41,974 nucleotides of DNA from Pseudomonadota bacterium. Its GTDB lineage: Bacteria > Pseudomonadota > Gammaproteobacteria > Steroidobacterales > Woeseiaceae. The position numbers were made by a program, and so were the translations under genes. Under the pieces are notes generated by a model. That model made no database searches and had not been told where the DNA came from. It worked only from the letters and a program-made list of their open reading frames with translations. How positions within the stretch are numbered: the first letter of the stretch is position 1; each line of letters opens with the position of its first letter. Of this stretch, positions 8,285-16,767 are shown in pieces. The stretch spans positions 1-41,974 of the forward strand of contig JAQCAD010000028.1 in NCBI GenBank assembly GCA_027621915.1. Reading direction: 5' to 3'.

Positions 8285-8995
8285 ATGAAATATCTCATTA
8301 CCCTCCTGTCAATTCTGGCGCTAACAGTTAGCACCGCGCTTTTTGCCGAAGAAGAGCCACGTTTCACGCATGCGCGATTCGTCGAGGGCGAACGGTCCAT
8401 GCAGAGTCAAATTACGTTTCCGGATATTGATGGCGATACCGAAGTAGTCGTCTCATGCACAGGTCATGCGACCGCAAAGGGCAGACTGAAGGACGCGCGG
8501 TGTTCCGCGCCGAATGATCCGAAATTAATGTTCACGATGGCCGTAAGTCGCCGCTTTAATTCCGTGCGCTTGACGCCTGCAATCGTAAATGGCAGAGCGG
8601 AAGAAGTGGATTTTCAGTTTACTGTGGTATTCAAAAAGCTCGGCGAATCGGAGACGTTTGATATTTACCTGCATAACATGAAAAATGTGGAGCGACTGGG
8701 GCTTAATTACATCGGCGCACAACGATATTCGGAGCATCCCTGGCCAGGCCGCTGCCTCGAGTTCACTCGAGATGATCTCATCATGGAGGTCGCAATTGTT
8801 AATGAACTCGGCATAGCGAGCGAGTTCGATGTTCTTGCCGCCAATTTCGGGATGTCCGTGGCCTGCAGAAACGGCTTTGCTACGCATTTGCAAAACGGTA
8901 AATGGATTCCCGCGCTTCACGATGGAAAATTGGTTGAGTCCGTGTGGGCCCAACCAAGAATTGACATGAAGTCGACTTTCAAACGTCAGCAGTAA
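8285..8995 (+). CDS. Exported protein with possible TonB-C-like repeats
   Basis: A 236-residue exported protein (signal peptide to about residue 21, ending TALFA). I start it at the ATG at 8285, since the upstream codons do not fit a signal peptide. Two regions are vaguely like the TonB C-terminal domain: GRLKDARC...FNSVRLTPAIVNGRAEEVDFQFTVVFKK in the first half and NGKWIPALHDGKLVESVWAQP near the end. Both show the pattern of residues up to P.A...G..V followed by a strand. If right, it could be a periplasmic energy-transducer-like or peptide-binding protein, but there is no transmembrane anchor or Pro-rich spacer. Gene identity not recognised. Confidence 0.6.
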   Translation: MKYLITLLSILALTVSTALFAEEEPRFTHARFVEGERSMQSQITFPDIDGDTEVVVSCTGHATAKGRLKDARCSAPNDPKLMFTMAVSRRFNSVRLTPAIVNGRAEEVDFQFTVVFKKLGESETFDIYLHNMKNVERLGLNYIGAQRYSEHPWPGRCLEFTRDDLIMEVAIVNELGIASEFDVLAANFGMSVACRNGFATHLQNGKWIPALHDGKLVESVWAQPRIDMKSTFKRQQ

Positions 8996-9014
8996 TCCCG
9001 CAAAGGTAGTTAAC

Positions 9015-9396
9015 ATCGTCAGAATTCAATTTCTAGCAGTCATCCTGTTTGGTGTAACCGCCAGCGCAGATCATCATGGCGACGGACCGCCGAATCCGTG
9101 CCATCAGTATTACCCCAACATCGCGGGCGAAGTGCTACTGGAAAACGACAAACTTGTCTTACAGCGCTACGTCGTGCAGCCCGGGCAGTGGGAAGGCATC
9201 CACAGGCACCCTGCCAATCCAATTGTATATTCACGTTAAAGGCGGTGAGTGGACTGTCAGGTACGGTGACAGCGCAGAAACCAGCTAGTCCCCCGACGGT
9301 GAAATTGGCTGGAGCGATACGGCACTGGAACTCGACGCGATGCACCAATCGGGCAACACCGCTGATGAGCCGATTGACCTCATTTGGGTAAGCTGA
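9015..9396 (+). pseudogene. Broken exported cupin-like gene
   Basis: Joined across two frames this reads as a 126-residue exported cupin-like protein: signal peptide (IVRIQFLAVILFGVTASA), then HHGDGPPNPCHQYYPNIAGE, ENDKLVLQRYVVQPGQWEG, a metal-site-like HRHPANQ, YIHVKGGEWTVRYGD and a tail with LDAMHQSGN. Three separate lesions are visible. The expected start codon is ATC at 9015 behind an AAAGG ribosome site at 9002-9006. One extra C in the CC at 9219-9220 shifts the frame and brings a TAA at 9236-9238. Restoring the frame still meets an in-frame TAG at 9286-9288. The true end is the TGA at 9394-9396. It follows the exported gene at 8285-8995. Sequencing error could explain the indel but not all three. 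Confidence 0.8.
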
Positions 9397-9536
9397 AGCC
9401 AGGCTGCCTGGCCACACAGTAATCGCTGTGCTAAAAACTCATCGGCGTCTGAGCTCCGTTATGAGATTCGGCAGTCCGGCCATGCAACAAGTCTAGTGCA
9501 CGGCCACCCCGTTATGAAGACAAGTGGAGAGCCTAA
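9397..9536. other. Intergenic spacer downstream of the pseudogene
   Basis: About 140 bases between the cupin remnant and the end of rhlE. It holds a tight inverted repeat (GCCAGGC/GCCTGGC, 9398-9412) with no T-run after it. No gene or clear regulatory site is seen. Confidence 0.3.
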
Positions 9537-10817
9537 TCAGCTTGCGCGACGCTGTTTTCCTGATGGGCGCTGGCGCTGTATCGCTTTCTTCTTCGGTGCG
9601 CCGCCGCGGCGGTTCCTGGGATTCGCATTTCGATTGCCAGAGGGTCGATTACTTCGACCCTGCGTTATCGGCTCGGCCTTGATGCGCGAGTCTGGCTCAT
9701 ATCCCGGGATGATTTCCTGATGAATTTGGCTATTCAGCAGTTTCTCAATGTCGGCGAGCAATTTTTTCTCGTCAACACAAACCAGGGAAACAGCGTGACC
9801 TTCTCGACCGGCACGGGCTGTTCGGCCAATGCGATGTACGTAATCTTCCGGGACATGCGGCAGCTCGTAATTGACAACATGCGGTAACTTGTCGATATCA
9901 AGGCCACGCGCGGCGATATCGGTGGCAACCAGCACTCTGACTTTGTTTGACTTAAAATCCGCCAGAGCCTTCGTCCTCGCGGTTTGCGACTTGTTGCCAT
10001 GAATGGCTGCAGACGCCAAACCATCATCGGACAATTGCTGAGCGAGGCGATTGGCACCGTGCTTCGTGCGCGTAAACACGAGCACCTGCTTCCAGTTTTC
10101 GGAACCAATCTTGTGTGACAGCAGTTCGCGCTTGCGAGCCTTGTCGACCAGATGCACGACTTGTTTGACGAGCTCGGCAGGCTTATTGCGGGCCGCTACC
10201 GTGATTTCGACCGGTGAGTTCAACAGTCCGGCAGCGAGATTTCGAATTTCAGTTGAAAAAGTTGCTGAGAACAACAGGTTCTGACGCTGCTTGGGTAACA
10301 CGGCAAGAACTTTGCGAATATCGCGAATAAAGCCCATATCGAGCATGCGGTCTGCTTCGTCCAACACAAGAAACTCGACTTTCGATAGGTCGATAGTTCG
10401 TTGTTGCATGTGATCAAGCAGACGCCCAGGTGTCGCGACGACAATATCGACGCCGTTTCGCAATTTCGAAATCTGGGGGTTGATGCTGACGCCGCCAAAA
10501 ATCACGGCTGTCTTAAATGGCAGATGGGAACCGTAGTCTCGTACGCTTTCGGCAACCTGCGCTGCGAGCTCACGGGTGGGCGTCAAAATCAGCGCACGAA
10601 TGCTGCGCCGATTGTTTGGTGAATTCTGCAAATGCTGCAAGAGCGGTAGCGTAAAGCCAGCGGTTTTGCCTGTGCCTGTCTGGGCACCGGCAAGAACGTC
10701 CTTGCCTGCAAGAATAAGTGGAATGGATTGCTGTTGGATCGGCGTGACTTCTTTGTAACCCTTTTCATCGACCGCACGCAGCAATTCGGCCGATAGGCCG
10801 AGTTGGTTAAATAACAT
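9537..10817 (-). CDS. rhlE: DEAD-box ATP-dependent RNA helicase, RhlE type
   Basis: A 426-residue RNA helicase with all core motifs. The Q-motif region contains TPIQQQSIP (residues 25-33); motif I AQTGTGKT is at 45-52, TPTREL at 79-84, TPGR at 129-132, DEAD at 153-156 and SAT at 184-186. Domain 2 has [12 protein letters not shown] and [10 protein letters not shown]. The tail (about 375-426) is basic and rich in Arg/Asn/Pro/Lys, as in RhlE, and helps RNA binding. RhlE enzymes act in ribosome assembly and mRNA turnover, often in the cold. I start at the ATG at 10815-10817, which gives the family's MLFNQLGLS opening; a longer in-frame reading to 10985 is not conserved-looking. GGAG lies about 12 bases upstream. 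Confidence 0.95.
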   Translation of the reverse strand: MLFNQLGLSAELLRAVDEKGYKEVTPIQQQSIPLILAGKDVLAGAQTGTGKTAGFTLPLLQHLQNSPNNRRSIRALILTPTRELAAQVAESVRDYGSHLPFKTAVIFGGVSINPQISKLRNGVDIVVATPGRLLDHMQQRTIDLSKVEFLVLDEADRMLDMGFIRDIRKVLAVLPKQRQNLLFSATFSTEIRNLAAGLLNSPVEITVAARNKPAELVKQVVHLVDKARKRELLSHKIGSENWKQVLVFTRTKHGANRLAQQLSDDGLASAAIHGNKSQTARTKALADFKSNKVRVLVATDIAARGLDIDKLPHVVNYELPHVPEDYVHRIGRTARAGREGHAVSLVCVDEKKLLADIEKLLNSQIHQEIIPGYEPDSRIKAEPITQGRSNRPSGNRNANPRNRRGGAPKKKAIQRQRPSGKQRRAS

Positions 10818-11004
10818 TGGATTGTTTACTCCGGATCGCCTGACTCGAGGGCGGGGTAAACCGCGCAAGGTTCGGTCCAGGCTGATAATTCTGTAAGAGC
10901 TCCGGCAACCGCGGAAATGCGGGCTCGGAGTGTGTGGCGCCGACCGATGGGCGCCAAGACGGAGCGGACTATAACAGTCCCGCACCTAAATGGAAGGATT
11001 TATT

Positions 11005-11055
11005 AGAGTTTTTCGAAAAGGGCTCTCGAAAAAGGGCTCTGACCCCATTTTTTAG
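11005..11055 (-). repeat. Dispersed GGGGTCAGAGCCC repeat, copy 1
   Basis: On the minus strand this reads AATGGGGTCAGAGCCC followed by T-rich sequence, then a second, shorter GAGAGCCCTTTTCG. The 13-base core GGGGTCAGAGCCC (11034-11046) recurs exactly, in the opposite orientation, at 33646-33658. Next to the core the element carries two near-identical CGAAAA(A)GGGCTCT units (11014-11026 and 11027-11040). Similar GGGGTCAGAGCCC tracts are common near REP-like elements and single-strand (Y1/IS200-type) transposases in some gammaproteobacteria; that link is from general knowledge and no transposase is present here. It sits between rhlE and the DUF6065 gene. Confidence 0.6.
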
Positions 11056-11056
11056 G

Positions 11057-11797
11057 TCAGGTTCTCCTGAAATCCTTCATCTGTACCTTGGTTTCGTGCC
11101 CGGCGAACGTATTGCCGGACTGATCCTGCCCTTTCATGTAGGTACGCTGCCAGCCCTGCTTCTGTGCCTCGGTACCGGTCTTTTGCAGTTCCTCGTTGAA
11201 TTTCATCCGATCGTCCCGCCAGTCGACATACTGCTGATAGAGCTTTGGATTCTCGTTCAGGTTCTTCAGCGTCGGTTCGAATTTGCGAACGTAGTGGCGG
11301 GGATAGGGAAGAACGGTTGCTATTGGCTCATCTTTTTCAAACACGATTTTGTGGCGCTTCCTGGTGAACTGCCAGTTCATCGTGAAGGTAAAAGGCGCCC
11401 AGTCGGTCTCGATGATGCCCTCGAGCGGCGCAATGGCATCCTTAGGCCGATTGGCCGGTCCTTTGACCCACAGGTTATGGGACTTCGTCGTCCTGAAGAG
11501 GTAACCCATCGAAAAAGTCAGCACGCCATGACCGAAGTGCGATCCGATCAGCGCCGAGGGTTCGTCGTGGAATTTAATTGCAATCGCATCCAGTCCGTCC
11601 CTGCCGGTCCAGCGCGCCGTAAAGGGCACAGGATTCAGAATTTCCCATCCAACCTGGTTGGCGATGGCCAATGGCAGGCACCGATACGCGAATCTCTCCG
11701 GCAGTGCTTCGATCCAGTCACGCGCTCTTTGTGCCGTTCGAAGCGGCATCGGCGCCTCGACAACTTCGTAGGCGGTAATCTGCAGTTTATCTTTCAT
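11057..11797 (-). CDS. DUF6065 family protein
   Basis: A 246-residue soluble protein without a signal peptide. It matches my recollection of the DUF6065 family: FHDEPSALIGSHFGHGVLTF, YLFRTTKSHNLWVKGPANRPKD, APLEGIIETDWAPFTFTMNWQFTRK and FEKDEPIATVLPYPRHYV in order. The function of this family is unknown; the all-beta pattern with conserved His and Trp suggests a small-molecule or metal-binding fold. I start at ATG 11795-11797 (MKDKLQITAYEVVEAP), where the conserved region begins. It is 58 bases downstream of the exported DsrE-like gene on the same strand, so the two may be co-transcribed. The dispersed repeat lies immediately past its stop codon. Confidence 0.75.
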   Translation of the reverse strand: MKDKLQITAYEVVEAPMPLRTAQRARDWIEALPERFAYRCLPLAIANQVGWEILNPVPFTARWTGRDGLDAIAIKFHDEPSALIGSHFGHGVLTFSMGYLFRTTKSHNLWVKGPANRPKDAIAPLEGIIETDWAPFTFTMNWQFTRKRHKIVFEKDEPIATVLPYPRHYVRKFEPTLKNLNENPKLYQQYVDWRDDRMKFNEELQKTGTEAQKQGWQRTYMKGQDQSGNTFAGHETKVQMKDFRRT

Positions 11798-11855
11798 AGC
11801 CGTATTCCAAGGCCGCCGTGATGAAGCAATTCGTTCCGAGTCAGCTTTAGCCCTG

Positions 11856-12392
11856 TTATGGCAAGAACGCGTAGCCATCCGACTGCAAAGTTACCAACAT
11901 AGTCATCGCTGATAATCCAACCTTCACAGGCGCGGCAAGATCTTCTTTCTTCCAGCCGCGAAATCCCAGGGACTGACCGCACGCATAGAATCTAACTCCT
12001 GCATCTGCCAGGTCCGTCAGAAGCTGCAGGCTCGGATTCTTCGTGCCGTTGATCTTTTCGTAAGCTTCATCATTCAATGCCGCCAGCAACGTCTGGCCAT
12101 GGATAACGACCGCGATATCCATGTCTTCAAGCGGCACGCCGTTCTTGCCGTGCATGTTGAGAAATCGTCCAACGATGGTCAGCTCACGATTGACGTCGGT
12201 GGTCTCTCCCGGATATTCAGTTGCCTCAAACACCACGCGATACTTGTGCCCTTCCCGCAACGGTATATCCCTGTCCCTGACTTCGAAAGCCGGTCCACCA
12301 CTGTCGACGTAAGGGCCCGTGGTTGGCTCTGCCGAGAATGAGGTCATTGAAATTCCGGCAATGGCTGCCGTGAAGATAAATCGAAAAATCAT
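11856..12392 (-). CDS. Exported DsrE/DsrF-like protein
   Basis: A 178-residue protein with a signal peptide (about 1-21, ending MTSFSA), then a mature domain of the DsrE/DsrF fold. The core is KYRVVFEATEY, a middle helical stretch, DIAVVIHGQTLLAAL, and DLADAGVRFYACGQSL with the family cysteine at about C138, the position used for sulfur transfer in DsrE/TusD relatives. Most DsrE proteins are cytoplasmic; this one appears periplasmic, like several uncharacterised exported DsrE-family proteins. A GGAG lies 5 bases before ATG 12390-12392, ruling out the longer N-terminal reading. Role inferred only: periplasmic sulfur relay or thiol-binding. Confidence 0.8.
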   Translation of the reverse strand: MIFRFIFTAAIAGISMTSFSAEPTTGPYVDSGGPAFEVRDRDIPLREGHKYRVVFEATEYPGETTDVNRELTIVGRFLNMHGKNGVPLEDMDIAVVIHGQTLLAALNDEAYEKINGTKNPSLQLLTDLADAGVRFYACGQSLGFRGWKKEDLAAPVKVGLSAMTMLVTLQSDGYAFLP

Positions 12393-12538
12393 GTCTGCTC
12401 CATAGGTTTGAACGATGTGATTAACTGCCGGGCACGGTGTCCCGGGCCGCATCGCAAGCATAAGCGAGGCGCGCCCAATAGGTAAGCCCGGCGTCGACCC
12501 GAAGCAGCCACGATGTCGGCGTAGATGTCCGCCACCAC

Positions 12539-13240
12539 CTACACCATGTCGAACAAAAGGAATTCCGTTTCATCGGCGGCTATGATCGTCAGCGCTGAAA
12601 CGCCCTCTATTGCAGCACCATCACCGCTTTTCAGGAGTTGACCATTCACAGACAACTCGCCCCTCACGATCTGTAACCAGCCAATGTGACCGTCGGCCAA
12701 TGTATGGGTCAACTGCGTATTCTCATCCAGCACGGATGCATATAAATCAAGGGACTGGTGAATCTTTAGCGAACCTTCGCGCGCATCACGCGATGCGATA
12801 AGCTTCAGCCGATTGTGTTTGTCATCTGCCGAGAAAGTTTTCTCTTCCCACCCGGGAGCGATACTTCCCGCCTCTGGCAAAATCCAGATTTGCAGGAGGT
12901 GCGTTAACTCATCGGCGGAGTGATTGAATTCACTATGCCTGACGCCCGTGCCCGCGGACATGCGTTGTACGTCGCCACTGCGAATAACCGAGCCGTTACC
13001 CATGCTGTCTTTGTGCTCAAGTGCACCCGAAATGATATAGGTGACAATTTCCATGTCCTTGTGACCATGCGTGCCGAATCCCCGTGCCGGTTCAATTCGA
13101 TCTTCGTTGATGACTCTGAGATTGCCGAATCCCATGTGCGCGGGATCGTAATATTCGCCAAACGAAAAGCTGTGCTTCGCATTCAACCAACCCGTGTTCA
13201 CGGCACCACGGTGCTCCGCGGGCCTGACGGTAATTGACAT
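12539..13240 (-). CDS. Pirin family protein (YhaK/quercetinase-like)
   Basis: A 233-residue bicupin of the pirin family, about the length of bacterial YhaK-type proteins. The metal-binding set is complete in the N-terminal cupin: H58 and H60 in GFGTHGHKDMEIVTY, and H102 and E104 in RMSAGTGVRHSEFNHS. Opening residues KHSFSFGEYYDPAHMGFGNLRVINEDRI are diagnostic. Some members have quercetin 2,3-dioxygenase activity, others act as redox sensors or transcription co-regulators; which applies is unknown. GGAGG sits 6 bases before the ATG at 13238-13240. It is transcribed divergently from the DUF2785 gene and stands alone. Confidence 0.95.
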   Translation of the reverse strand: MSITVRPAEHRGAVNTGWLNAKHSFSFGEYYDPAHMGFGNLRVINEDRIEPARGFGTHGHKDMEIVTYIISGALEHKDSMGNGSVIRSGDVQRMSAGTGVRHSEFNHSADELTHLLQIWILPEAGSIAPGWEEKTFSADDKHNRLKLIASRDAREGSLKIHQSLDLYASVLDENTQLTHTLADGHIGWLQIVRGELSVNGQLLKSGDGAAIEGVSALTIIAADETEFLLFDMV

Positions 13241-13396
13241 TGTAATCCTCCGCGTCGTCGCGCCGTTCGATCACTATTAACATGGCACGGCGCTTATCGT
13301 AACACCATCATCGTTCAGTGGTTTCACCGGGACTTTTTCGATACATTCGGAGTCGCGGACACATGTTCGCCCGCCCCGTAACGATCGAGAATCCTT

Positions 13397-14323
13397 ATGC
13401 TCACCGTCGTATTGAAATCGCGATTAGGTCGCCTCGTCCTTTCATGGATAGCGACAGCAACGCTAATTTGTCCAATTGCGACGGCAAAAGCCACTGACAT
13501 CGATTGCCTGGACACGGAGTCTGCCCTTGAATACTGGCGTCCTGTCCGGCAGCAGCCCCAAACCAACGAGGTACCTGCGGACGAGCTTGCACTTGTACTC
13601 TTGCCCTGCCTCGGATCGCCGAACCCGGAACTCCGCGATCAGATCGCCTACGAATTAATTATGACCTGGCTACGTAGCGAGCGGTTGACTGACAAAACTC
13701 GCGAAAAACTTCTTGCCGATTTGAGCGGCATGATGACCAGCGATTCTGTTTTCAATCGATCATTTGCAGCGTTGGTATTGTCCGAGATTATGCGCTCGGA
13801 TACGAACAGGCCATTCATGTCAAATGAAGCACGGCAGAATTTGCTCGATCTGGCTGTTCGAAGCCTGGGGCACGAAGATGACTATCGCGGCCTCGACGCC
13901 GACGTCGGCTGGATCCACCCTGTTGCACATTTGAGCGACCTGTTGTGGAGATTCACGTTACATCCCGCGACCACGCCGGAACAAATGCTGACCATACTGG
14001 ATGCCGTTCGATCCAAGATTGCCCCTGATGGGATTTTTTACACGTACAATGAAAGCGATCGGCTCGCCCGCGTCGTTTCTACCGTTATTCAGAAAAATTC
14101 CATCGAATCAGCGGACATTGCCGCATGGATTAACGGTTTCGAAAAACCGCGATCGATGGAAAAATGGTCCGACGCCTTCTCGAGCGCCAAAGGCATGGCG
14201 GAACTGCACAATACGAAACTGTTCGTGAGAGCGTTGTCCGATCAACTGACCGATATTGAAGTCGATTCGAAGATCCTCGAAATGCTCGACACTTTCGTCG
14301 AAGAATTCACACAGCTGATCTGA
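13397..14323 (+). CDS. DUF2785 family exported protein
   Basis: A 308-residue protein with an N-terminal signal peptide (about 1-32, ending IATAKA), so exported. The mature part is helical and matches DUF2785: LLPCLGSPNPELRDQIAYELIMTWL, VFNRSFAALVLSEIMRSD, DLAVRSLGHEDDYRGLDADVGWIHPVAHLSDLLWRF, and a C-terminal set of helices. The GWIHPVAHLSDLL block with paired His is the most conserved-looking segment. The function of the family is not known; the HEAT-like spacing of helices suggests a scaffold or binding role. It is divergent from the pirin gene and convergent with the CrtI-like gene, whose stop lies 18 bases away. Confidence 0.75.
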   Translation: MLTVVLKSRLGRLVLSWIATATLICPIATAKATDIDCLDTESALEYWRPVRQQPQTNEVPADELALVLLPCLGSPNPELRDQIAYELIMTWLRSERLTDKTREKLLADLSGMMTSDSVFNRSFAALVLSEIMRSDTNRPFMSNEARQNLLDLAVRSLGHEDDYRGLDADVGWIHPVAHLSDLLWRFTLHPATTPEQMLTILDAVRSKIAPDGIFYTYNESDRLARVVSTVIQKNSIESADIAAWINGFEKPRSMEKWSDAFSSAKGMAELHNTKLFVRALSDQLTDIEVDSKILEMLDTFVEEFTQLI

Positions 14324-14341
14324 CCGGCGAAGAGCGAATTG

Positions 14342-15961
14342 TCAGCCATAAATCTCCTTCATCACCGGTGTCATCTTTCTTACCCCGACCATTGCCATCG
14401 TCGTTAACATTCCAGCCATCATTGCCCCGGTTACACCGCAGGTCAGCACATCCTGACCGGTAAGCCATAGCCCCGGAATACGTGTTCTCGGCGTCAGCCA
14501 TTCCTGCTGCAACCGTTCCGGTGTGTGGTCGAGCCCATACAATTCTCCGCGTCCGTAGGCACTAAACCATTCCGTCGACAAAGGCGTCGAAAGTTCGCAG
14601 TAGTCTACTCTGCCCCTTAGTTGCGGCAATTTGTCGTAAAGTTGCTCCATCAACCGGTCTGTCAAACCTTCTTTGAAATCATCATATCCGTCACCGCGTT
14701 TTCCCCACGTCGTTCCTCCCCACTTCTCAAACCACTCGTATGGCGCAGGCGCCACTATTTCTATGGTCGCAGTCCCCGGATGGCGATTCAGGTAGTCAGG
14801 GTCCTTGGCAGAGGGAAAAGAAATGTAGACGACAGGAAATGGCGCATCCTTGTCACGGAGAAATCTCTCAAGCGCGCCGTCGTAATCGTTAGTCGGGTAT
14901 ATCCAGAAATTCGTTTTCGGCAGCCCAAGCTCCTCAGCGGTTCCCTGCAAGCCAATATAAACACCAAGATGCCCGATGCTTGGCCGAACATTGTTCATCG
15001 CAGCTGCATAGCCATGCGACGCAACGACGCTTCCGGCAAGCAACCTGTTAAACGTATTCTCGACACCGGCGGACGAAACGACACAGGCACAGTCGATTTG
15101 GTGCCCATCCTCCATTTCAACACCTGAGACCTTGCCATCGGCGATCAGAATTCCTTTGACACGCGCATAAGTGAATACTTCACCGCCAGCCTTTTGAATT
15201 TTCGGAATTATGTAGTCAGCGATTTTCCAGCTACCGCCGACAGGATAGAACCCACCGTAGAGATAATGACGAGCGATCATTGCATGAACCATGAAAGCGG
15301 ATTGCTTGGGTGGCAATCCCATGTCGCCCCACTGTCCACAGATCACCGCGATCAAGTCCTGGTTGTCAGTCAGTTCGGAGAGTACGTCGTATGTCTTTCG
15401 AAACATGAAGTCCGGCGTTTTCCATTTCAAGTATGGCGCCGCCAGCGATCGTTGCCATGGTTTTAGCGCTCGCCCCATGCCAAACGTTGACAGTGCACCA
15501 CTGACCTGGGACAGCATCTCCATATACGCATCAATAGCCTTGCCCTCATCGGGAAACTGATGTACGAGGTTGTCACGAAACTCCTGCTTCCCGGCTCGCG
15601 CATTGAAAATCTTATCCCCGACGTAGAAGCGATCGTATTCCTCATCCATTGGCGCCCACTCGAGCTTGCCGTCGGTGAGAAAATCAAACATCCGACGGGT
15701 TCGCGTCCTGGTGCCGACGTCTCCGATGTAGTGGACACCAACGTCCCACTCATAGCCGTTGCGTTCATAGGAGTGCGTATAACCACCTGCTGTGTAATGT
15801 TGTTCGAGTACGCAGACTTTCCAGTCCAGCTTGCTTAACAGTGCGGCCGTAGTGAGCCCGCCCATTCCCGAGCCAATGACGATGGCGTCATAACCAGCGG
15901 CGAGGCGTGCGGGTCGATATCGATGGCCAATTCGCAGCGTGCTGGCTTTCATTTTTGACAT
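14342..15961 (-). CDS. FAD-dependent oxidoreductase, CrtI/retinol-saturase-like
   Basis: A 539-residue flavoprotein of the phytoene-desaturase superfamily. The dinucleotide motif is GSGMGG at residues 30-35 with E53 in VLEQHYTAGGYTHSYERNGYEWDVGVHYIG, the segment characteristic of retinol saturases and carotenoid isomerases. The C-terminal flavin motif is seen in GLWLTGQDVLTCGVTGAMMAG. No TAT motif or signal peptide is clear; a membrane-associated cytoplasmic location is usual. It presumably saturates or desaturates a polyene or lipid substrate. It stands alone with no carotenoid genes nearby, and it is divergent from the GST gene; a second possible start (Met4) lies 9 bases in. Confidence 0.87.
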   Translation of the reverse strand: MSKMKASTLRIGHRYRPARLAAGYDAIVIGSGMGGLTTAALLSKLDWKVCVLEQHYTAGGYTHSYERNGYEWDVGVHYIGDVGTRTRTRRMFDFLTDGKLEWAPMDEEYDRFYVGDKIFNARAGKQEFRDNLVHQFPDEGKAIDAYMEMLSQVSGALSTFGMGRALKPWQRSLAAPYLKWKTPDFMFRKTYDVLSELTDNQDLIAVICGQWGDMGLPPKQSAFMVHAMIARHYLYGGFYPVGGSWKIADYIIPKIQKAGGEVFTYARVKGILIADGKVSGVEMEDGHQIDCACVVSSAGVENTFNRLLAGSVVASHGYAAAMNNVRPSIGHLGVYIGLQGTAEELGLPKTNFWIYPTNDYDGALERFLRDKDAPFPVVYISFPSAKDPDYLNRHPGTATIEIVAPAPYEWFEKWGGTTWGKRGDGYDDFKEGLTDRLMEQLYDKLPQLRGRVDYCELSTPLSTEWFSAYGRGELYGLDHTPERLQQEWLTPRTRIPGLWLTGQDVLTCGVTGAMMAGMLTTMAMVGVRKMTPVMKEIYG

Positions 15962-16047
15962 TGCGCAATGTTACCGGATCCATGCTGCCACGACACCGTC
16001 CAATCGATTGGCAACACGCCGCATACGATGACTGATATGATCGCGCA

Positions 16048-16650
16048 ATGACGATTAAACTCTATGACAACCCGGTTTCCGGTCACGCCCATCGTGTCCG
16101 TTTGTTTCTTTCGTTACTCGGTATCGAATTCGAATCCGAGAATGTCAATATGCGCGAAGGCGAACACAAAACGCGGGATTACCTAAAGTTGAGCCCGTTG
16201 GGACAGGTGCCAACACTGGTGGATGGCGACGTCGTTATCACCGATTCATGCGCCGCGCTCGTCTACCTTGCGAAACGCTATGGAGACGAGCGCTGGCTAC
16301 CCGAAGACCCCGAGGGCGCGGCCAAAGTTCAGCGCTGGTTATCGAGCGCATCGGGTGAGCTCTATCGTGGACCGGTGATTGCACGTGCCATTGAATTGTT
16401 CGGCCGGGATCATGACTACGACGCCGCTGTTCAATGGTCTGACAGGTTGTTTCCGTGGATGCAACAGGAACTCGCTGATCGAACGTGGTTGGCTGCCGAT
16501 CACGCAACGATTGCGGATGTCGCGATGTACAGCTACATGAGGGTTGCCGACGAAGGTGGCCTCGATATTTCGGACTATCCTGCCATACTGCGCTGGCTCT
16601 CCGACGTCGAAAGTCTCGACGGCTTCATCTCGATGACGCGGGCAAACTAG
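16048..16650 (+). CDS. Glutathione S-transferase
   Basis: A 200-residue cytosolic GST with an N-terminal thioredoxin-like domain (about 1-78) and a helical C-terminal domain. The cis-proline V54-P55 in GQVPTLVDGD and the gamma-glutamyl contact D66-S67 in ITDSCAALVYLA are present, as is the N-capping helix TIADVAMYSY near residue 155. The active-site Ser is likely S11 in DNPVSGHAHRVRLFL. It detoxifies electrophiles or takes part in catabolism with glutathione. It is divergent from the CrtI-like oxidoreductase. The subclass cannot be set by eye. Confidence 0.92.
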   Translation: MTIKLYDNPVSGHAHRVRLFLSLLGIEFESENVNMREGEHKTRDYLKLSPLGQVPTLVDGDVVITDSCAALVYLAKRYGDERWLPEDPEGAAKVQRWLSSASGELYRGPVIARAIELFGRDHDYDAAVQWSDRLFPWMQQELADRTWLAADHATIADVAMYSYMRVADEGGLDISDYPAILRWLSDVESLDGFISMTRAN

Positions 16651-16767
16651 CCTTACACCGGTTTTGCATAAGCCCGGCATTCAGCCGGCATTAATATTGA
16701 ACTGATTATCTTTCAGATAGCTGCGTTGTGCGCGGCAATATTCATAAATTGCAGAGGAACTCTTCTC

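Noticed and set aside
9398-9412. GCCAGGC/GCCTGGC inverted repeat
   Set aside because: Perfect 7-bp arms but a one-base loop and no T-run; not a credible terminator or operator.
10818-10985. N-terminal extension of rhlE upstream of 10817
   Set aside because: Arg/Pro-rich, unlike RhlE N-termini, and the family opening starts at 10817.
12393-12538. GC-rich palindromic look between the DsrE-like and pirin genes
   Set aside because: Pairing attempts broke after three bases; no stable hairpin.
14342-15961. Carotenoid biosynthesis gene
   Set aside because: CrtI-like, but no crtB, crtE or other carotenoid gene is near, and the sequence is closer to retinol-saturase-type proteins.
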